NCBI GenBank assembly: GCA_003427395.1
Contig: BFEA01000894.1
Coordinates: 273,633 to 337,632 of the forward strand
DNA length: 64,000 bases
Source: Chara braunii
Taxonomy: Eukaryota; Streptophyta; Charophyceae; Charales; Characeae
Direction of reading: 5' to 3'
The translations under genes and the position numbers were made by a program. Shown here one piece after another: positions 19,235 through 29,845 of this stretch; the first letter of the stretch is position 1, and every line of letters starts with the position of its first letter. Below the pieces are notes generated by a model. That model was not told the origin of the DNA. It did not search any database and was given only the letters and a program-made list of their open reading frames with translations.

Positions 19235-19663
19235 TCAGACCGGGGGAATTAGCTTCGCGTCTAGCCGCCCCTTTTGGTGATCACTAAAGGCAAATGCCAG
19301 ATGAAACTCCTGGCACGTCCTTCTGGTCAGGAGGGTTCCTTCTTCCGTTAGGAATCCCTTTATTCCTATCTTCATTGTATCACCTACCTCATCCGGTATC
19401 CGATGCCCTTCCGTCGCTCGCCTCTCTCGGATCACTCGAAAGACTTCCTCCTCCTTCTCCATAACCTCTTCCTTAGATGTCTCTAGCAGGATCGAGACCA
19501 GTTTCGCCTTTTTTCCTACTGGCTTGTACTTTCGAACACTTCCTTCCGGGATCTTTCTCCTAAAAAATGAAAGGTCGGGATTACTCATGTTGCCTCTGCG
19601 ACCCGTGGCTGAATACTGACTATTTTCCCATTCAGATATACCCTTTTTATACTTCTCCTTCAA
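19235..19663 (-). CDS. Protease-RT linker of element E
   Basis: A 142-residue frame between the protease and the RT fingers, rich in Lys and Glu. It includes the segment RKIPEGSVRKYKPVGKKAKL and an RDP-like region near GRLDAKLIPPV before the stop at 19,235. Position and frame (the same as the RT fingers) identify it as the start of the RT polyprotein. No separate domain is recognised. The start Met is probably internal. Confidence 0.6.
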   Translation of the reverse strand: MKEKYKKGISEWENSQYSATGRRGNMSNPDLSFFRRKIPEGSVRKYKPVGKKAKLVSILLETSKEEVMEKEEEVFRVIRERRATEGHRIPDEVGDTMKIGIKGFLTEEGTLLTRRTCQEFHLAFAFSDHQKGRLDAKLIPPV

Positions 19664-20468
19664 ATTTGGCCAGCGCCGCCGGATCCACCCCTACTTTGTG
19701 ATACCTGATAGCTTTGATGAGTTGCAGTACGTCGGGGATTTCGAGTGCGCTTTCCGGTAACTCCTTCCACACTTCTTTCCGTCTGGGCAGGCTGGCTCCG
19801 AGTTCGCCTTCTGATTCCCTTTCTGCCACCATAACACCTAAGACTTCGTCCTCCTCCCTTCTCTTCTTCTGGGGCAGGCCCATCTTGATCCCTTCTTTCT
19901 TATTGAATGCCTCCTCAATCATAATTTCTACCCTTTCTCCCGTACCCTCCATCCGCGCAAAAGCCCCCTTCCGCGCGCTATCTTCGAACGATGGCGACCA
20001 TGTTGCTAACTTCCCCTTCGGAGGGTCCCCTCCCGTCCCAAGGAGTCGGAGAAACTCCCCCCGGCCGGTCACTGGGTCCTCTATATCTACCATGTACGTC
20101 CCATCGTGCAAGTGCATGTCTATCATTTCTACGTTGGCGCACCATGGTCTCCCGAGAATTATGTCGTGGTCCATTTCCTTCATTACGGTCGTTCGCTGAA
20201 ACGACCAGATCGACTCCCTGATTCCTGCCTTGACTGCACATTTCGTGACATACCCAGCGAACGAAATTTCCCCACCGGCTCCCCGGATGCTCCCTGTTAC
20301 TTCCTTATTTACCGTACAACCCGTGATTGTTGCGAAATCTCTCCTTATGAGAGCGATTTTCGCTCCCCCGTCTACTAATGCGTCGATATGACGAGTCCCG
20401 ATCTGGATTTTCAACTTTCCTACGGGCAGCGCATGGAAGCTAAGCTTCGTCCCGGGAGGTACCCTCAT
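19647..20468 (-). CDS. Aspartic protease of element E
   Basis: A 273-residue frame. The protease fold is seen as HIDALVDGGAKIALI (catalytic D-G-G in place of the usual D-S/T-G), GAGGEISFAGYV and the distal HDIILGRPW. It would cleave Gag-Pol during particle maturation. The C-terminal half is a charged linker (EEAFNKKEGIKMG, KKRREEDEVLG) leading to RT. The frame overlaps the RT linker frame by 17 bp, so an indel or a programmed shift may lie there. DGG also occurs in some active plant elements, so it does not prove inactivity. Confidence 0.8.
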   Translation of the reverse strand: MRVPPGTKLSFHALPVGKLKIQIGTRHIDALVDGGAKIALIRRDFATITGCTVNKEVTGSIRGAGGEISFAGYVTKCAVKAGIRESIWSFQRTTVMKEMDHDIILGRPWCANVEMIDMHLHDGTYMVDIEDPVTGRGEFLRLLGTGGDPPKGKLATWSPSFEDSARKGAFARMEGTGERVEIMIEEAFNKKEGIKMGLPQKKRREEDEVLGVMVAERESEGELGASLPRRKEVWKELPESALEIPDVLQLIKAIRYHKVGVDPAALAKFEGEV

Positions 20469-20758
20469 GACCTCGCCACCTTCTCGGTCCGGCTAGCTCT
20501 GGTGGATGTCTGCAAAGGCCTTCTCGAAATCCTCCAAATCCCCGTGACTCCTTTGAAGGTTAGCGACTTCTTGCGGAGCTTCCTCCTCTTTTTCCTCTTT
20601 TAGTGATTCGGGGTTTTCGTGTATCTCTACACGCCGCCGAGTCAACAGTTGTCTTAAGCCCTTTGAGCAACCTAGGGCTGGCCTGCAGCATGGTTTGAAA
20701 CGACACCGACACCATGGTTCCTAGTAATTTACTAGGGTGGCATCGATCTCAGGCATGG

Positions 20759-21463
20759 TTAAGATCGAGATTTGATACCTAAACTTCTTCTAGCAGCGGT
20801 AACCTTGTCCGTGGGCTCCTCTTCCCTAGGCTTCCCATAAACTTTCTCTGGTTCCCCGGCCTCGGGTTCTGCCTGGGGTACGGAGCCTCCAGCAACCTCC
20901 TCCATCACGGTGTCACGGATAATCCTTCTCTCAGCCATCCCTAGCCGAGTAGTCGCGTTCACCCTATCACGTCTGTCGCTTTGCAAAATGAAGTTGACCT
21001 GCGGCCCGCGGCCCCGAAGTTGATCCCAGATGATATTAACCACCGACTCAACCTCTACTTCTGCTATCTCTAACCCATTGAGCATGATAATGGTTCGCCG
21101 CATCCCCTTTGGTGAGTTCCAATTCACTCGTTCTCCCTGTGGTCCGAATATGTATCCCTTTAATGATCTAGTACATCTTCTTTCTACCGCAGTGCAGTAC
21201 CTGCATTGCTCATTAGCGGGATCTCTCCGTCCGAATCCTCGGTTGGCTACTCCTGGCAGAACTACGGCTTCCTGGGGAGGGAGGGTGGGTCGGGATACTT
21301 GCGCGTGCATAACCAGCAGCGCGTTCTCCACCCTTTCAATCTTGTGGTCGACTCTGTGCACGCGTTCATGTAGACTTTCAATCCCCTTCTTTACCTTGTC
21401 GCCTGTCCTACCAGTCAGATCTATGACCTCCCCTTCCTTGAGCAAGGCCAATGTCTCGGTCAC
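20759..21463 (-). CDS. Gag C-terminal region of element E with vestigial zinc motif
   Basis: A 234-residue segment; the same frame stays open upstream to about 21,540, where it meets the gag capsid frame through a shift. A predicted coiled coil (ESLHERVHRVDHKIERVENAL) comes first. It is followed by CRYCTAVERRC, which keeps three Cys but lacks the His of a CCHC knuckle, and then by FGPQGERVNWNSPKG. The role should be nucleocapsid and linker to the protease. The assignment rests on position more than on sequence identity. Confidence 0.6.
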   Translation of the reverse strand: MTETLALLKEGEVIDLTGRTGDKVKKGIESLHERVHRVDHKIERVENALLVMHAQVSRPTLPPQEAVVLPGVANRGFGRRDPANEQCRYCTAVERRCTRSLKGYIFGPQGERVNWNSPKGMRRTIIMLNGLEIAEVEVESVVNIIWDQLRGRGPQVNFILQSDRRDRVNATTRLGMAERRIIRDTVMEEVAGGSVPQAEPEAGEPEKVYGKPREEEPTDKVTAARRSLGIKSRS

Positions 21464-21516
21464 TGCTGTCTTCTCGGCCAGATCTGTTACTATACTGAAA
21501 TCAACATCCCTCGTGT

Positions 21517-22311
21517 TTACAAAGTTGCTCGTCTGTTGGTAGCCGACAGGATTTTGTCTTTGTCGAACTCGGAGAACTGCCTGAGGAAGTATTTGCTCAT
21601 TATCTGGTCCGTAACCCCAATTATCCTTAGTGCTACCAGGGTAAACTCCCGTAGGAAGTCATTGTACGTTGCGAAGTTTTTCCTCTGAATTGCTGCTAAG
21701 TCTGCCTCCGTTGCCATTTTCTCCGCTGCCAAGTACTTCCTCATCATTACCTCCGGGGTTTCCTTCCAGAATCGACTCGCGGCTACGATGGCCATTATGT
21801 CCCGCCCCAGGCTCAATGACACATGTCGCCCCAGGTGGTTCATCTTTTCTTCTTCGGTCCATTTCAACAACGCAGCCAGGTTCTTGTAATCTATTAGGAA
21901 CTCCGTGATGTTTGCCCCATCAAATGTCAACTTTTTCTTAGCGTCCGCGAGGTAGCCTTGGTTTTTGTTCAGTGCTCGCGCGAGGGACGATTCTATCTTC
22001 CTAAGGCCGCCTTCAGAGCTACTGGCCTCGCCCGCCATACTGGTACCCTGCCCTTCCTTGCCGGTGTTTTGTCCCTCCCTAGTCTTTGCAGTCCCGTCCG
22101 GGTCGAACCATCCCAACACCCTTTCCCTAAGGCTCCAGAGTCCTTCACATCCTCGCGTTACCGTCGGCGTGGTCGGCAGACAGCTAGCCCTGCTATCTAT
22201 GGCTGGTGGGTTCGTAGCTTTCTCTGCTTCCATCCCCGGGGATTTCTCTCTCTCCTTCCTCCTCTTGCTTGGTGTTCCTCCACGGTCACTACCCTTATCC
22301 CCTTGCACCAT
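21517..22311 (-). CDS. gag: Gag capsid region of element E
   Basis: A 264-residue frame. A charged N-terminus is followed by a Retrotrans_gag-like helical domain: KKKLTFDGANITEFLIDYKN, ALLKWTEEEKMNHLGRHVSL, MMRKYLAAEKMATEADL, then TYNDFLREFTLVALRI. This resembles the capsid of plant Ty3/gypsy elements. The segment at 22,339-22,743 is in the same frame, split off only by one TAG at 22,339-22,341, so the Gag start probably lies further upstream. Confidence 0.75.
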   Translation of the reverse strand: MVQGDKGSDRGGTPSKRRKEREKSPGMEAEKATNPPAIDSRASCLPTTPTVTRGCEGLWSLRERVLGWFDPDGTAKTREGQNTGKEGQGTSMAGEASSSEGGLRKIESSLARALNKNQGYLADAKKKLTFDGANITEFLIDYKNLAALLKWTEEEKMNHLGRHVSLSLGRDIMAIVAASRFWKETPEVMMRKYLAAEKMATEADLAAIQRKNFATYNDFLREFTLVALRIIGVTDQIMSKYFLRQFSEFDKDKILSATNRRATL

Positions 22312-22338
22312 TCCGCCTCGGCCGGTTTTCCGTTCGTC

Positions 22339-22743
22339 CTACGGTTCTTCCAGCAGGGGGCCTTCTTCGTTCCCAGTCATCATTTCCTCAATCAATCTTG
22401 CCTTGTACTTCGCGGTCCTTTTTTCTATTCCCGCTAGTTTGCGCCTCGCATCCGTGACCCTCACTTTCTTAGACACAGCCCCCTCTGAATTCCGGGGGCT
22501 TGTCCTGTCCTTATTTCCTCCCTCCTTGGTCTCCTGGGTCCCTTGCCTGCTTCGCCCGACTTTCCCCGAGCTTTCCCCTGAGGAGATTTCCTTCCGATTC
22601 CCTTTGGTACCATCCGGATTTATCGATTCTCTGTCTTTTTGACCCTCTTCGCTCTGCACGGCACTGCCTCCTAAGCCTGGTCCACCTTCGCTCCTACGGT
22701 TATCCGTCTCATCCTCCGTCGCTCCTACGGTTATCCGTCTCAT
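22339..22743 (-). CDS. Gag N-terminal region of element E
   Basis: 134 residues, highly charged (EEGQKDRESINPDG, ARRKLAGIEKRTAKYKARL). No domain is recognised. It is in frame with the capsid segment and ends at a single TAG, so it is best read as the N-terminal part of Gag interrupted by one stop. Its first 30 codons include a 32-bp direct duplication (22,687-22,752), so the start is uncertain. Confidence 0.5.
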   Translation of the reverse strand: MRRITVGATEDETDNRRSEGGPGLGGSAVQSEEGQKDRESINPDGTKGNRKEISSGESSGKVGRSRQGTQETKEGGNKDRTSPRNSEGAVSKKVRVTDARRKLAGIEKRTAKYKARLIEEMMTGNEEGPLLEEP

Positions 22744-22752
22744 TCTCCGTCG
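22687..22752. repeat. 32-bp direct duplication
   Basis: CTTCGCTCCTACGGTTATCC-type sequence followed by GTCTCATCCTCCGTCG occurs twice in a row with one difference. It lies at the presumed start of element E Gag. Confidence 0.75.
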
Positions 22753-22779
22753 CCATTTTTCCTAGTTTTGCATAAACCA

Positions 22780-25700
22780 GAGGATTCCCCAGGACACACG
22801 CAACGCGAGGCATTTAGGTTCCATAGGTTCCGGCTTCGTCGGTTTATCTTTATTCGGATAGTAGCCTTCTCCCCATTTCCGTCTCCCGATTGCTTCCCTA
22901 AGAAGGAGCCGCAACCGGCCCTGCCGCCCTATCGAGCTATAAGGGACATGACTTAGTTCCCTTCATCAGAGGCTCGTTTAGAGTGCCCCTGTTTCGTCGG
23001 GCCGGCGCGTAGGAATCCTGGTTGGGCATCCCGTTAGGAAAAGTTTCCCGAGCAGTATTCCCTATAGTCGGAGGGTCGTCATGGACTGGCATATTCGTAC
23101 TAGCCTGCTCCGGGTGTCGAAGACCGCATGCTCCAGAAAGGGAGGCAGCACACATCGCATGGTTCTGACGGGTCACCTCACACTTCCTCTATCCTTGAGT
23201 TCCGCCCGCACATCTACCTTTTTCATTTCCATTTCCCTCTGCTGACACACAGCCCATACAACCTCCCTCTCCGCCTTCCTAAACAATTCGTCCGACGTAT
23301 TCCCTAGCACCAAATCTATGACCATGGCATTCTCGCCATCTTGCGACAAGTAGACCCACCCCCGGGCTTCCACTGCCCTCGGAACTCCAAATCCATTAAG
23401 CTTGGCGACAACCTTGTCAAGCAGACATTAGTCCATACCGTTTCTATCCATAGGAAGGCGTCCTCCTCTTCCAGCATTACCGTTTGATATGTTGGCTCAA
23501 GATCGGTCCACGTCCCATCTTTCGGGAGGACGACCGATACCCCATCCTTTACATCTACTGGCATTTTCGGACCGCTGGTATAGATCGGGGAAGACAACCA
23601 CCGCGCCATCTTGTTTCGAGCACCCGACCCCTGTTTCCATAAGAGAGTACCAACGACCTTTCCGATCAGGTCAACCCTGTCTTAGATGAGAATTATTTCA
23701 GACCCCTCATCAAGGTCTCCCTAATTTACCTCCCCATTCCTAAGTACCACCTTCCCATAGTATCCTCGGTCGGCCATCCATTTCCCCACATTTTTTTTCT
23801 TGGTTGCATTCCAACTGACCCCTACCCTCCTTCCTTCTGATCATCTCTCATGTAGACTTGGATGGGGAGGAGAGAATAAACTTAAGCTTATACCCCGTCC
23901 AACAATCCAAGCTCAATCAATCTTTACAGAGGGGGAACACATAAAAAGATCAGGCAATCTCACATGCGGGTCGGTTATCTCCTCACCAGCCTATCCCAAT
24001 ATGGTCTCTCCACTGGTACTATCGGTAGAGTTTTATCCCATACCTCAAGCGCAACTCAACCGTCGCGAGCGCGGTACCCAGGCTCCGGCACAGGGTGTTA
24101 CCCGTCTCCATTTGCCGAAAATACCCCATCCCGTTTTTTCGCTCTTGCATACCCTCGTTGGTACCGGGAATCACCCCGCGCACCCCGTTAGGAGTAGTAG
24201 TCAGCCGTCTGGGCATTCACTTCCATCGGTCCGACAAGAATCAGCCGTTCCCAAGCCGTGCTACGGGAAGCTACTAATCGTCTCCGAGGTTCCTTCCTTG
24301 CTCCGCCTGCAGTGGTACTCCCCCCGCCAGTCAACAGGCTAGGCCCCGCCTTAGGAGACGTTTCGCACCCCGCCTGGGCAAAGTCATCGAGCCATGCTCG
24401 GACCGCCCAAGTGAGAATGCTACTAGTCAACCGGCGCGACAAACTCCCGTCCGACAACTCGGTGGTCTGACCTCCACACACGAAACCCGGGGAACTTCAA
24501 AGAGAGCGACGTTTCGCAACCCGCACTAGCCGGTGCAGACCCATCCTTTGCTTCCGAAAGGCAGAACGCTCGCTCAAATCCCATCATGCAAATCACAAGT
24601 CCCAAGTGAGACACATATAATACAAGTGCCTTTCCCTTGGTGCACCCAGCGCTTCCTACCCATAACTCACATTTTTCTCTCAGGACAACGAGTGTCACTC
24701 CCCCTACTTTCATACACAGTGGTTGGTTCCTTCTCGTGAGAATCTTCAAGGGTGAGTTAGTTTTCCTTGGAGTCTAGCAACTCCCTTCATTTCCTTTCTC
24801 TTCATTTGTTTGTCCTTTCATAGGGAGGGATTGTAGGGAGGGATTGTTCCTTCTTGATGACTCGTTGTGTTCATGTTGGTTCCTTCAAGCATTTCAATGC
24901 GTATAGTGCATGAGCCCGCTGGGCTCAAAGCACGGGAGAGAAGGGCACCCATTCGGTCGGATCACTCCGCCGTGGGATTTTCGTCGGACCCCGGCCGAAG
25001 TCGAAGGACCAACCGCCTGCCAGGTAACCGGAACCCTTCTTTCATACGAAGAGGAAGGGTCGACCTGCGACTTGCCCAAAGCTTCCCCGGACTCGCGAAC
25101 ACCAGCACCGGACGGAGGAGGGTTAGAGCCATCCCACAAGGAGGTGGCTAATCAAGTGCATAGCATACATCTTTTACCTCCAGGCCTGGCCATGCCATGC
25201 GCCCAACCACCCTCAAATCTGATTCTCACAAGGGAAAGAGCAAGCAGAAGTCCAATTTCCTTGTCTTTGGTTGTGTACACGTCAATGCGTCGGGCGCCCC
25301 CTTCGGAATACGCAGGGGTCAGTTTAACCCCTTGCTCGTCACCTCCACCATTTTTGTAGGGCCAAACTCCGGTAGACTTTCGAGCCTTAGTCGACCCCAC
25401 TGCGGGTCCCAGTTGGTCGACCCCACTGCGGGTCCCAGTTGGTCGACCCCACTGCAGGTCCCAGTTGGCTCGACCCGCCCACGCTCATGCTCAGGGCGCG
25501 GGCCATTCGTCCCAGGGTCACCCCCACCTAGTGCTTTGAGAAAGATGGGGGTGGGCCATTGCGCGACAGAGCTTTGACATTGGGGATGTAGCTCAGCCCT
25601 CACGCCGGGTGGTAGTCTCGCTGGTCATTCGGCAATGCTGATTTTTTTTTGTTTCTTGGTTGTGTTCTCAGGCAACTGCTCTTTCCAATACGCAGGTAGT

Positions 25701-26500
25701 CCAAGGGCTCTTTGAGAGTTTTTCTTCTCTTGTGCGCAGGCTAAGCGTCATCCGTAGGCCGCGCGCCATTTCCCTATTGTGATTCTTCGGCGTCATCGGG
25801 GTGCGGTGATGTCGTCCTCCCCCTCGCCTCTACGCACCCATCGAGTCTCATGCATCTCATTCATCTTGACGCAGGCCCCTTAGTCTTTTCGGGACCTTAA
25901 CATGCATGCACACAAAACTTCACATTTCCCTTGGCCAGATTGCACTTCATTTTCTCATTTACATTTCAAGTCTCAAACGCAAAGGTCATTTTCATGGATT
26001 GGCTTTATGCTAAGGGTCCCGTAGCCCCTTTGCCCCCCTTCCCTTTTTCCTTTGCCGCGCGGTTCCTCCCGGCCTTATCCCGCTCAAGGCATCCTTAGCC
26101 TTCGCTTACCTGCACAGTCCCACACAAAGCAAAGATCCATACAATCCCCCATTGGGGGTCAACACATAGCCCTTCCCACATGGCTAACTTTCCTTTCTCT
26201 TCAGCCTTTCATTGGGCTCAATCAGCCCATCCTCTTCTCGTAGTCATGCAGTCGAGGAAATGGTTGAGTCAAACTGACCTTGCTTCAACTTATATTTTTT
26301 TCGGATTTTGCCTTTCCCCACTTTTTCAAACGTCCTTTCCTTACCCTTCTTGGTGGCACAAGGGACCGACTACCCTTTCCTTGCCCTCTTTCTCCACCAA
26401 GTGAGGTCTGATTTCTTTTACCGTTCACACCCTGGCAATGTGACAAGTGAGGGGAGAAAGGTTAGTCACTCGCCAAGTGAGGGGAAGGGAGAGAGGGGGT
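22780..26500 (-). other. Unresolved region upstream of element E Gag, possible decayed ORF
   Basis: A series of reverse-strand open pieces, at 23,173-23,373, 23,316-23,609, 24,188-24,481, 24,423-24,749 and 25,152-25,400, have non-repetitive composition and look like fragments of one larger decayed protein. An example is GWVYLSQDGENAMVIDLVLG at 23,173-23,373. I recognise no domain. A short sequence around GCGAAACGTC is repeated at about 24,355 and 24,508. This region should also contain the leader and 5' LTR of E, which I could not delimit. Confidence 0.3.
25388..25470 (+). repeat. 26-bp tandem repeat, 3 copies
   Basis: TCGACCCCACTGCGGGTCCC plus AGTTGG occurs three times in a row. Each copy can form a small hairpin GACCC-CACTGC-GGGTC. 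The last copy has A for G in the right stem (CTGCAGGTC). Confidence 0.85.
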
Positions 26501-26507
26501 AAGGCGA

Positions 26508-26537
26508 AGAGGGAGAGAGAGAGAGGGAGGGAGAAGG

Positions 26538-26580
<43 letters not shown>
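26508..26580. repeat. GA-rich microsatellite
   Basis: An imperfect (GA)n/GGGA run that ends in about 15 uninterrupted GA units just before CTTCTAAATC. Confidence 0.9.
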
Positions 26581-26583
<3 letters not shown>

Positions 26584-26639
26584 CTAAATCTAATCAAATC
26601 ATCACCCCGTAGCAACAGCCAAATGTCGGTCACCCATCC

Positions 26640-28670
26640 CATAGTGAAAGAGCCACCAAGTGATGAATTGGCACATCAACACATGCTTGAACTCGACAAG
26701 GAGTCAGTGGAATGCATTCATATGAGTAGAAGAGCAACTAAGGGAGAACCGGGACATCAACACATGCTTGAACGTGACAAAGGACTAGAGGAACACATTC
26801 ACATGAGTAGAAGAGCTATAACTGAGAACCGGAATATCAACACATGCTTGACCTTGACAAGGAACTAGTGGCACACTTTCATATGAGTAGAAGAGCAAGA
26901 AGGTGAGAATCGGAACATCAATACATGCTTGAATTTGACAATGAAACGGTTGAACCAGTGAAAAGCACACACACATGGAGGAAAGATCGACTAAGTATGA
27001 ACCGGAACACTACAACACATATGAACTTGATAATGAGAAGGTTGAACTAGCGAAAAGCACATGCACATGAAGGAAAGATCAACTAAGTATGAACCGGAAC
27101 ACTACAACACACATGAGCTTGACAATGTGAAGATTGAACTAGTGGAAAACACATGCACATGGAGGAAAGATCAACTAAGTATGAACCGGAACACTACAAC
27201 ACTCATGAACTTGACGATGTGAAGATTGAACTAGTGAAAAGCACATACACATGTAGGAGAGAGAAGTATGAACCGGAACACTACAACACACATGAACTTG
27301 ACAATGTGAAGATTGAACTAGTGAAAAACACATGCACATGGAGGAAAGATCAACCAAGTATGAACCGGAACACCACAATACTCATGAACTTGACAATGAG
27401 AAGGTTGAACTAGTGAAAAGCACATGCAAAAATCAACTAAGTATGAACTGGAACACTACAATACACACGAACTTGACAATGAGAAGGTTGAACTAGTGAA
27501 AAGCACATGCACATGAAGGAAAGATCAACTAAGTATGAATCGGAACATCACAACACACATGAACTTGACAATGAGAAGGTTGAACTAGTGAAAAGCACAT
27601 GCACATGGAGGAAAGGTCAACTAAAGTATGAACCGGAGCACTACAACATACATGAATTTGACAATGAGAAGATTGAACTAGTGAAAAGCACATGCACATG
27701 GAGGAAGGATCAACTAAAGTATGAACCGGAACACTACAACATACATGAACTTGACAATGAGAAGATTGAACTAGATGAAGGCGCATGCACATGGAGGAAA
27801 AATCAACTTAATTATGAACCGGAACATCACAACACACATGAACTTGACAATGAGAAGGTTGAACTAGTGAAAAGCACATGCACATGGAGTAATGATCAAC
27901 TAAGTATGAACCGGAACACTACAACATACATGAAATTGACAATGAGAAGATTGAACTAGTGAAAAACACATGCACATGGAGGAAAGATCAACTAAAGTAT
28001 GAATCGGAGCATTACAACATACATGAACTTTGACAATGAGAAGATTGAACTAGTGAAAGGCACATGCACATGGAGGAAGGATCAACTAAAGTATGAACCG
28101 GAACACTACAATATGCATGAACTTGACAATGAGAAGATTGAACTAGTGAAAAGCACATGCACATGGAGGAAAGATCAACTAAGTATGAACCAGAACATTA
28201 CAACATACATGAACTTGACAATGAGAAGATTGAACTAGTGAAAGCCACATGCACATGGAGGAAATATCAACTGAGTATGAATCGGAACATTATAACATAC
28301 ATGAACTTGACAACGAGAAGATTGAACTAGTGAAAAGCACATGCATATGGAGGAAAGATCAACTAAAGTATGAACTGGAGCACCACAACATACATAAACT
28401 TCGACAATGAAAAGATTGAAGTAGGGAAAGGCACATGCACACGGAGGAAAAATCAACTAAGTATGAACCGAAACATTATAACACACATGATCTTGACAAT
28501 ATGAAGATTGAACTAGTGAATAGTATATATACATGGAGGAGTGATCAACTAAGTATGAACCGGAACACTACAACACACATGAACTTGACAATGAGAAGAT
28601 TGAACTAGTTAAAGACGCATGCACATGGAGGAAAGATAAACTAAGTATGAACCGGAACACTACAACACAT
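26640..28670 (+). repeat. 92-93-bp minisatellite, about 20 copies
   Basis: The unit starts TATGAACCGGAACACTACAA, continues CACACATGAACTTGACAATG and AGAAGATTGAACTAGTGAAA, and ends near CATGGAGGAAAGATCAACTAA. Starts are near 26,996, 27,088, 27,180, 27,268, 27,359, 27,535, 27,628, 27,720, 27,814, 27,905, 27,999, 28,092, 28,186, 28,277, 28,463, 28,554 and 28,647. Copies before 26,990 are more divergent and about 70-90 bp long. Where units are 93 bp, an open frame encodes a 31-residue period; where they are 92 bp it breaks, so this is not considered a gene. The array ends abruptly in element B RT. Confidence 0.9.
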
Positions 28671-29178
28671 TCATATGGATCAATCCTCTAGGCTTATGCA
28701 TTGCTGTCACTGGCCTGTCTGGCGGGTAGATTGGAAACTGATCATACCCTGAGTAGAGGTCTATAAGTGAAATTATAGGCCTTCCAGCACAGGACTCTGG
28801 AAAACCTCCCGCATCTCGTATAGTCACCATATTCAGCCACTGCTGCAGTGCTCTCTCCCGGGGTAGCAGGAACTTCGGCTCACCCACTATCAACTTTTCA
28901 TCGTTCCCTTCATTGATACGGCATGGCCCCGTCGCTGCTTGCTCCCTCATGCGCCGCATCAATCCTCGTTCGCGTTCGTAATAAACCTCCTCATCTGCCG
29001 TGACGAGGACGGGAACTGGGCGACACTTCTTATCTATCGTCTTGTACCGCCTTCGGGAACCCTGTTTGAACCGTCCCCTAAAAAAGGTCGGCTTATTGCT
29101 TGTGTCTGCATCAACGCAGGGTCCCTCCTTCCGCCCGGAAGCTGATAGACCAACTTCAGTTCCCCAGCCTGGGGACAC
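28660..29178 (-). pseudogene. Protease-RT linker and RT fingers of element B, truncated
   Basis: A 172-residue frame. The linker (PTFFRGRFKQGSRRRYKTID) leads to the RT fingers: LNMVTIRDAGGFPES, SLIDLYSGYDQFPIYPPDRP, then TAMHKPRGLIHMN. This matches the RT fingers of element E. The coding sequence stops at the minisatellite boundary, so the palm with YxDD, RNase H and integrase are absent. The first 20 or so residues overlap the protease-frame tail. Confidence 0.75.
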
Positions 29179-29726
29179 TCCAGGACTTGCTCCCTCAACG
29201 CCTGAATGGCGTTTGGATCCGCCATCTTGTGTGTGGCCACTATATCCATGACCTTGTTTACGTCCGATAAACTAAGGGAGAACACCTCACCCCTTTCTTC
29301 CTCCTCTGGCTCCATATGAAGTCTTTGACGCTCATCCTCAGATTCTTCGATTGTAAACGAGCCAGGATTGAGCCGGTTCCTTACGCTCCGTGGACCGATG
29401 TTCCGGCAAGTGATTATTTCATAATTTCCACATGCCGGATCACACATAATCAGGATCAGAGTTCCGTCGTGCTTATTAAACATCAATGTTCTTGTCCTGC
29501 ACAGGAACGACCTTCCCAAGAGGATGCCATGGTCCACATCTGGCATGATAAAGAAGCATGCCCAGGCTTTCACTCTCCCAACCTCGATAAGTACGTTCGA
29601 GGCTGTCCCACAAAACACTGCCTTGCAGTTGGCTCCATGTAAAATGCCGCAATCCGAGCGGTCTATCTTTGCTCCCGTGTCCACCATTGCTACGCACTTG
29701 GAGCCTTTCACCACCAAATCCACCAT
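29034..29726 (-). pseudogene. Aspartic protease of element B, second copy of the duplicated active-site region
   Basis: A 230-residue frame with an intact DTGA active-site motif (CVAMVDTGAKIDRSD), ANCKAVFCGTASNVLIEVG and ILLGRSFLC, followed by TIEESEDERQR and the acidic tail. After DTGA the stretch corresponding to EMNIIREADAIKYGVDI of A is missing, because a 113-bp duplication/deletion event rearranged this site. The frame then runs into MADPNAIQALREQVL, which continues beyond the point where element A is truncated. Confidence 0.75.
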
Positions 29727-29845
29727 GTAAAATGCCGCAATCCGAACCTGAGTGCATCAGCTTTCCGGATGATGTTCATCTCTGCTCCCGTGTCCACCAT
29801 TGCTGTGCACTTGGAGCCTTTCACCACCAAATCCACCATGCCTTT
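29701..29845. repeat. 113-bp tandem duplication in element B protease
   Basis: GAGCCTTTCACCACCAAATC followed by CACCATG occurs at 29,701 and again at 29,814. The segment carries the start of the protease catalytic motif. Because 113 is not divisible by three, the duplication shifts the frame. Confidence 0.8.

Larger units (their letters stand above)
16211..22743 (-). mobile_element. Element E: Ty3/gypsy-type retrotransposon, near-complete but frameshifted gag-pol
   Basis: On the reverse strand the order is Gag, Zn-like region, protease, RT, RNase H, integrase and integrase tail. The placement of integrase after RNase H is the Ty3/gypsy order. No chromodomain is visible. At least two in-frame stops in RT/RNase H, one in Gag, and frameshifts near 21,545, 18,850 and 16,500 make it defective. 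LTRs and a primer site were not found on either side. Amino-acid motifs differ clearly from elements A-C and from F/G, so it is a separate family. Confidence 0.85.

Noticed and set aside
25581-25640. Possible tRNA-Ala gene (GGGGATGTAGCTCAG)
   Set aside because: Only the first 15 bases match a tRNA-Ala start. What follows does not form D, anticodon or T arms, and no B box is present at tRNA spacing.
27507-27959. 150-codon frame with 31-residue repeats
   Set aside because: It depends on local 93-bp units; neighbouring 92-bp units break the frame and no start context or conserved product is evident.
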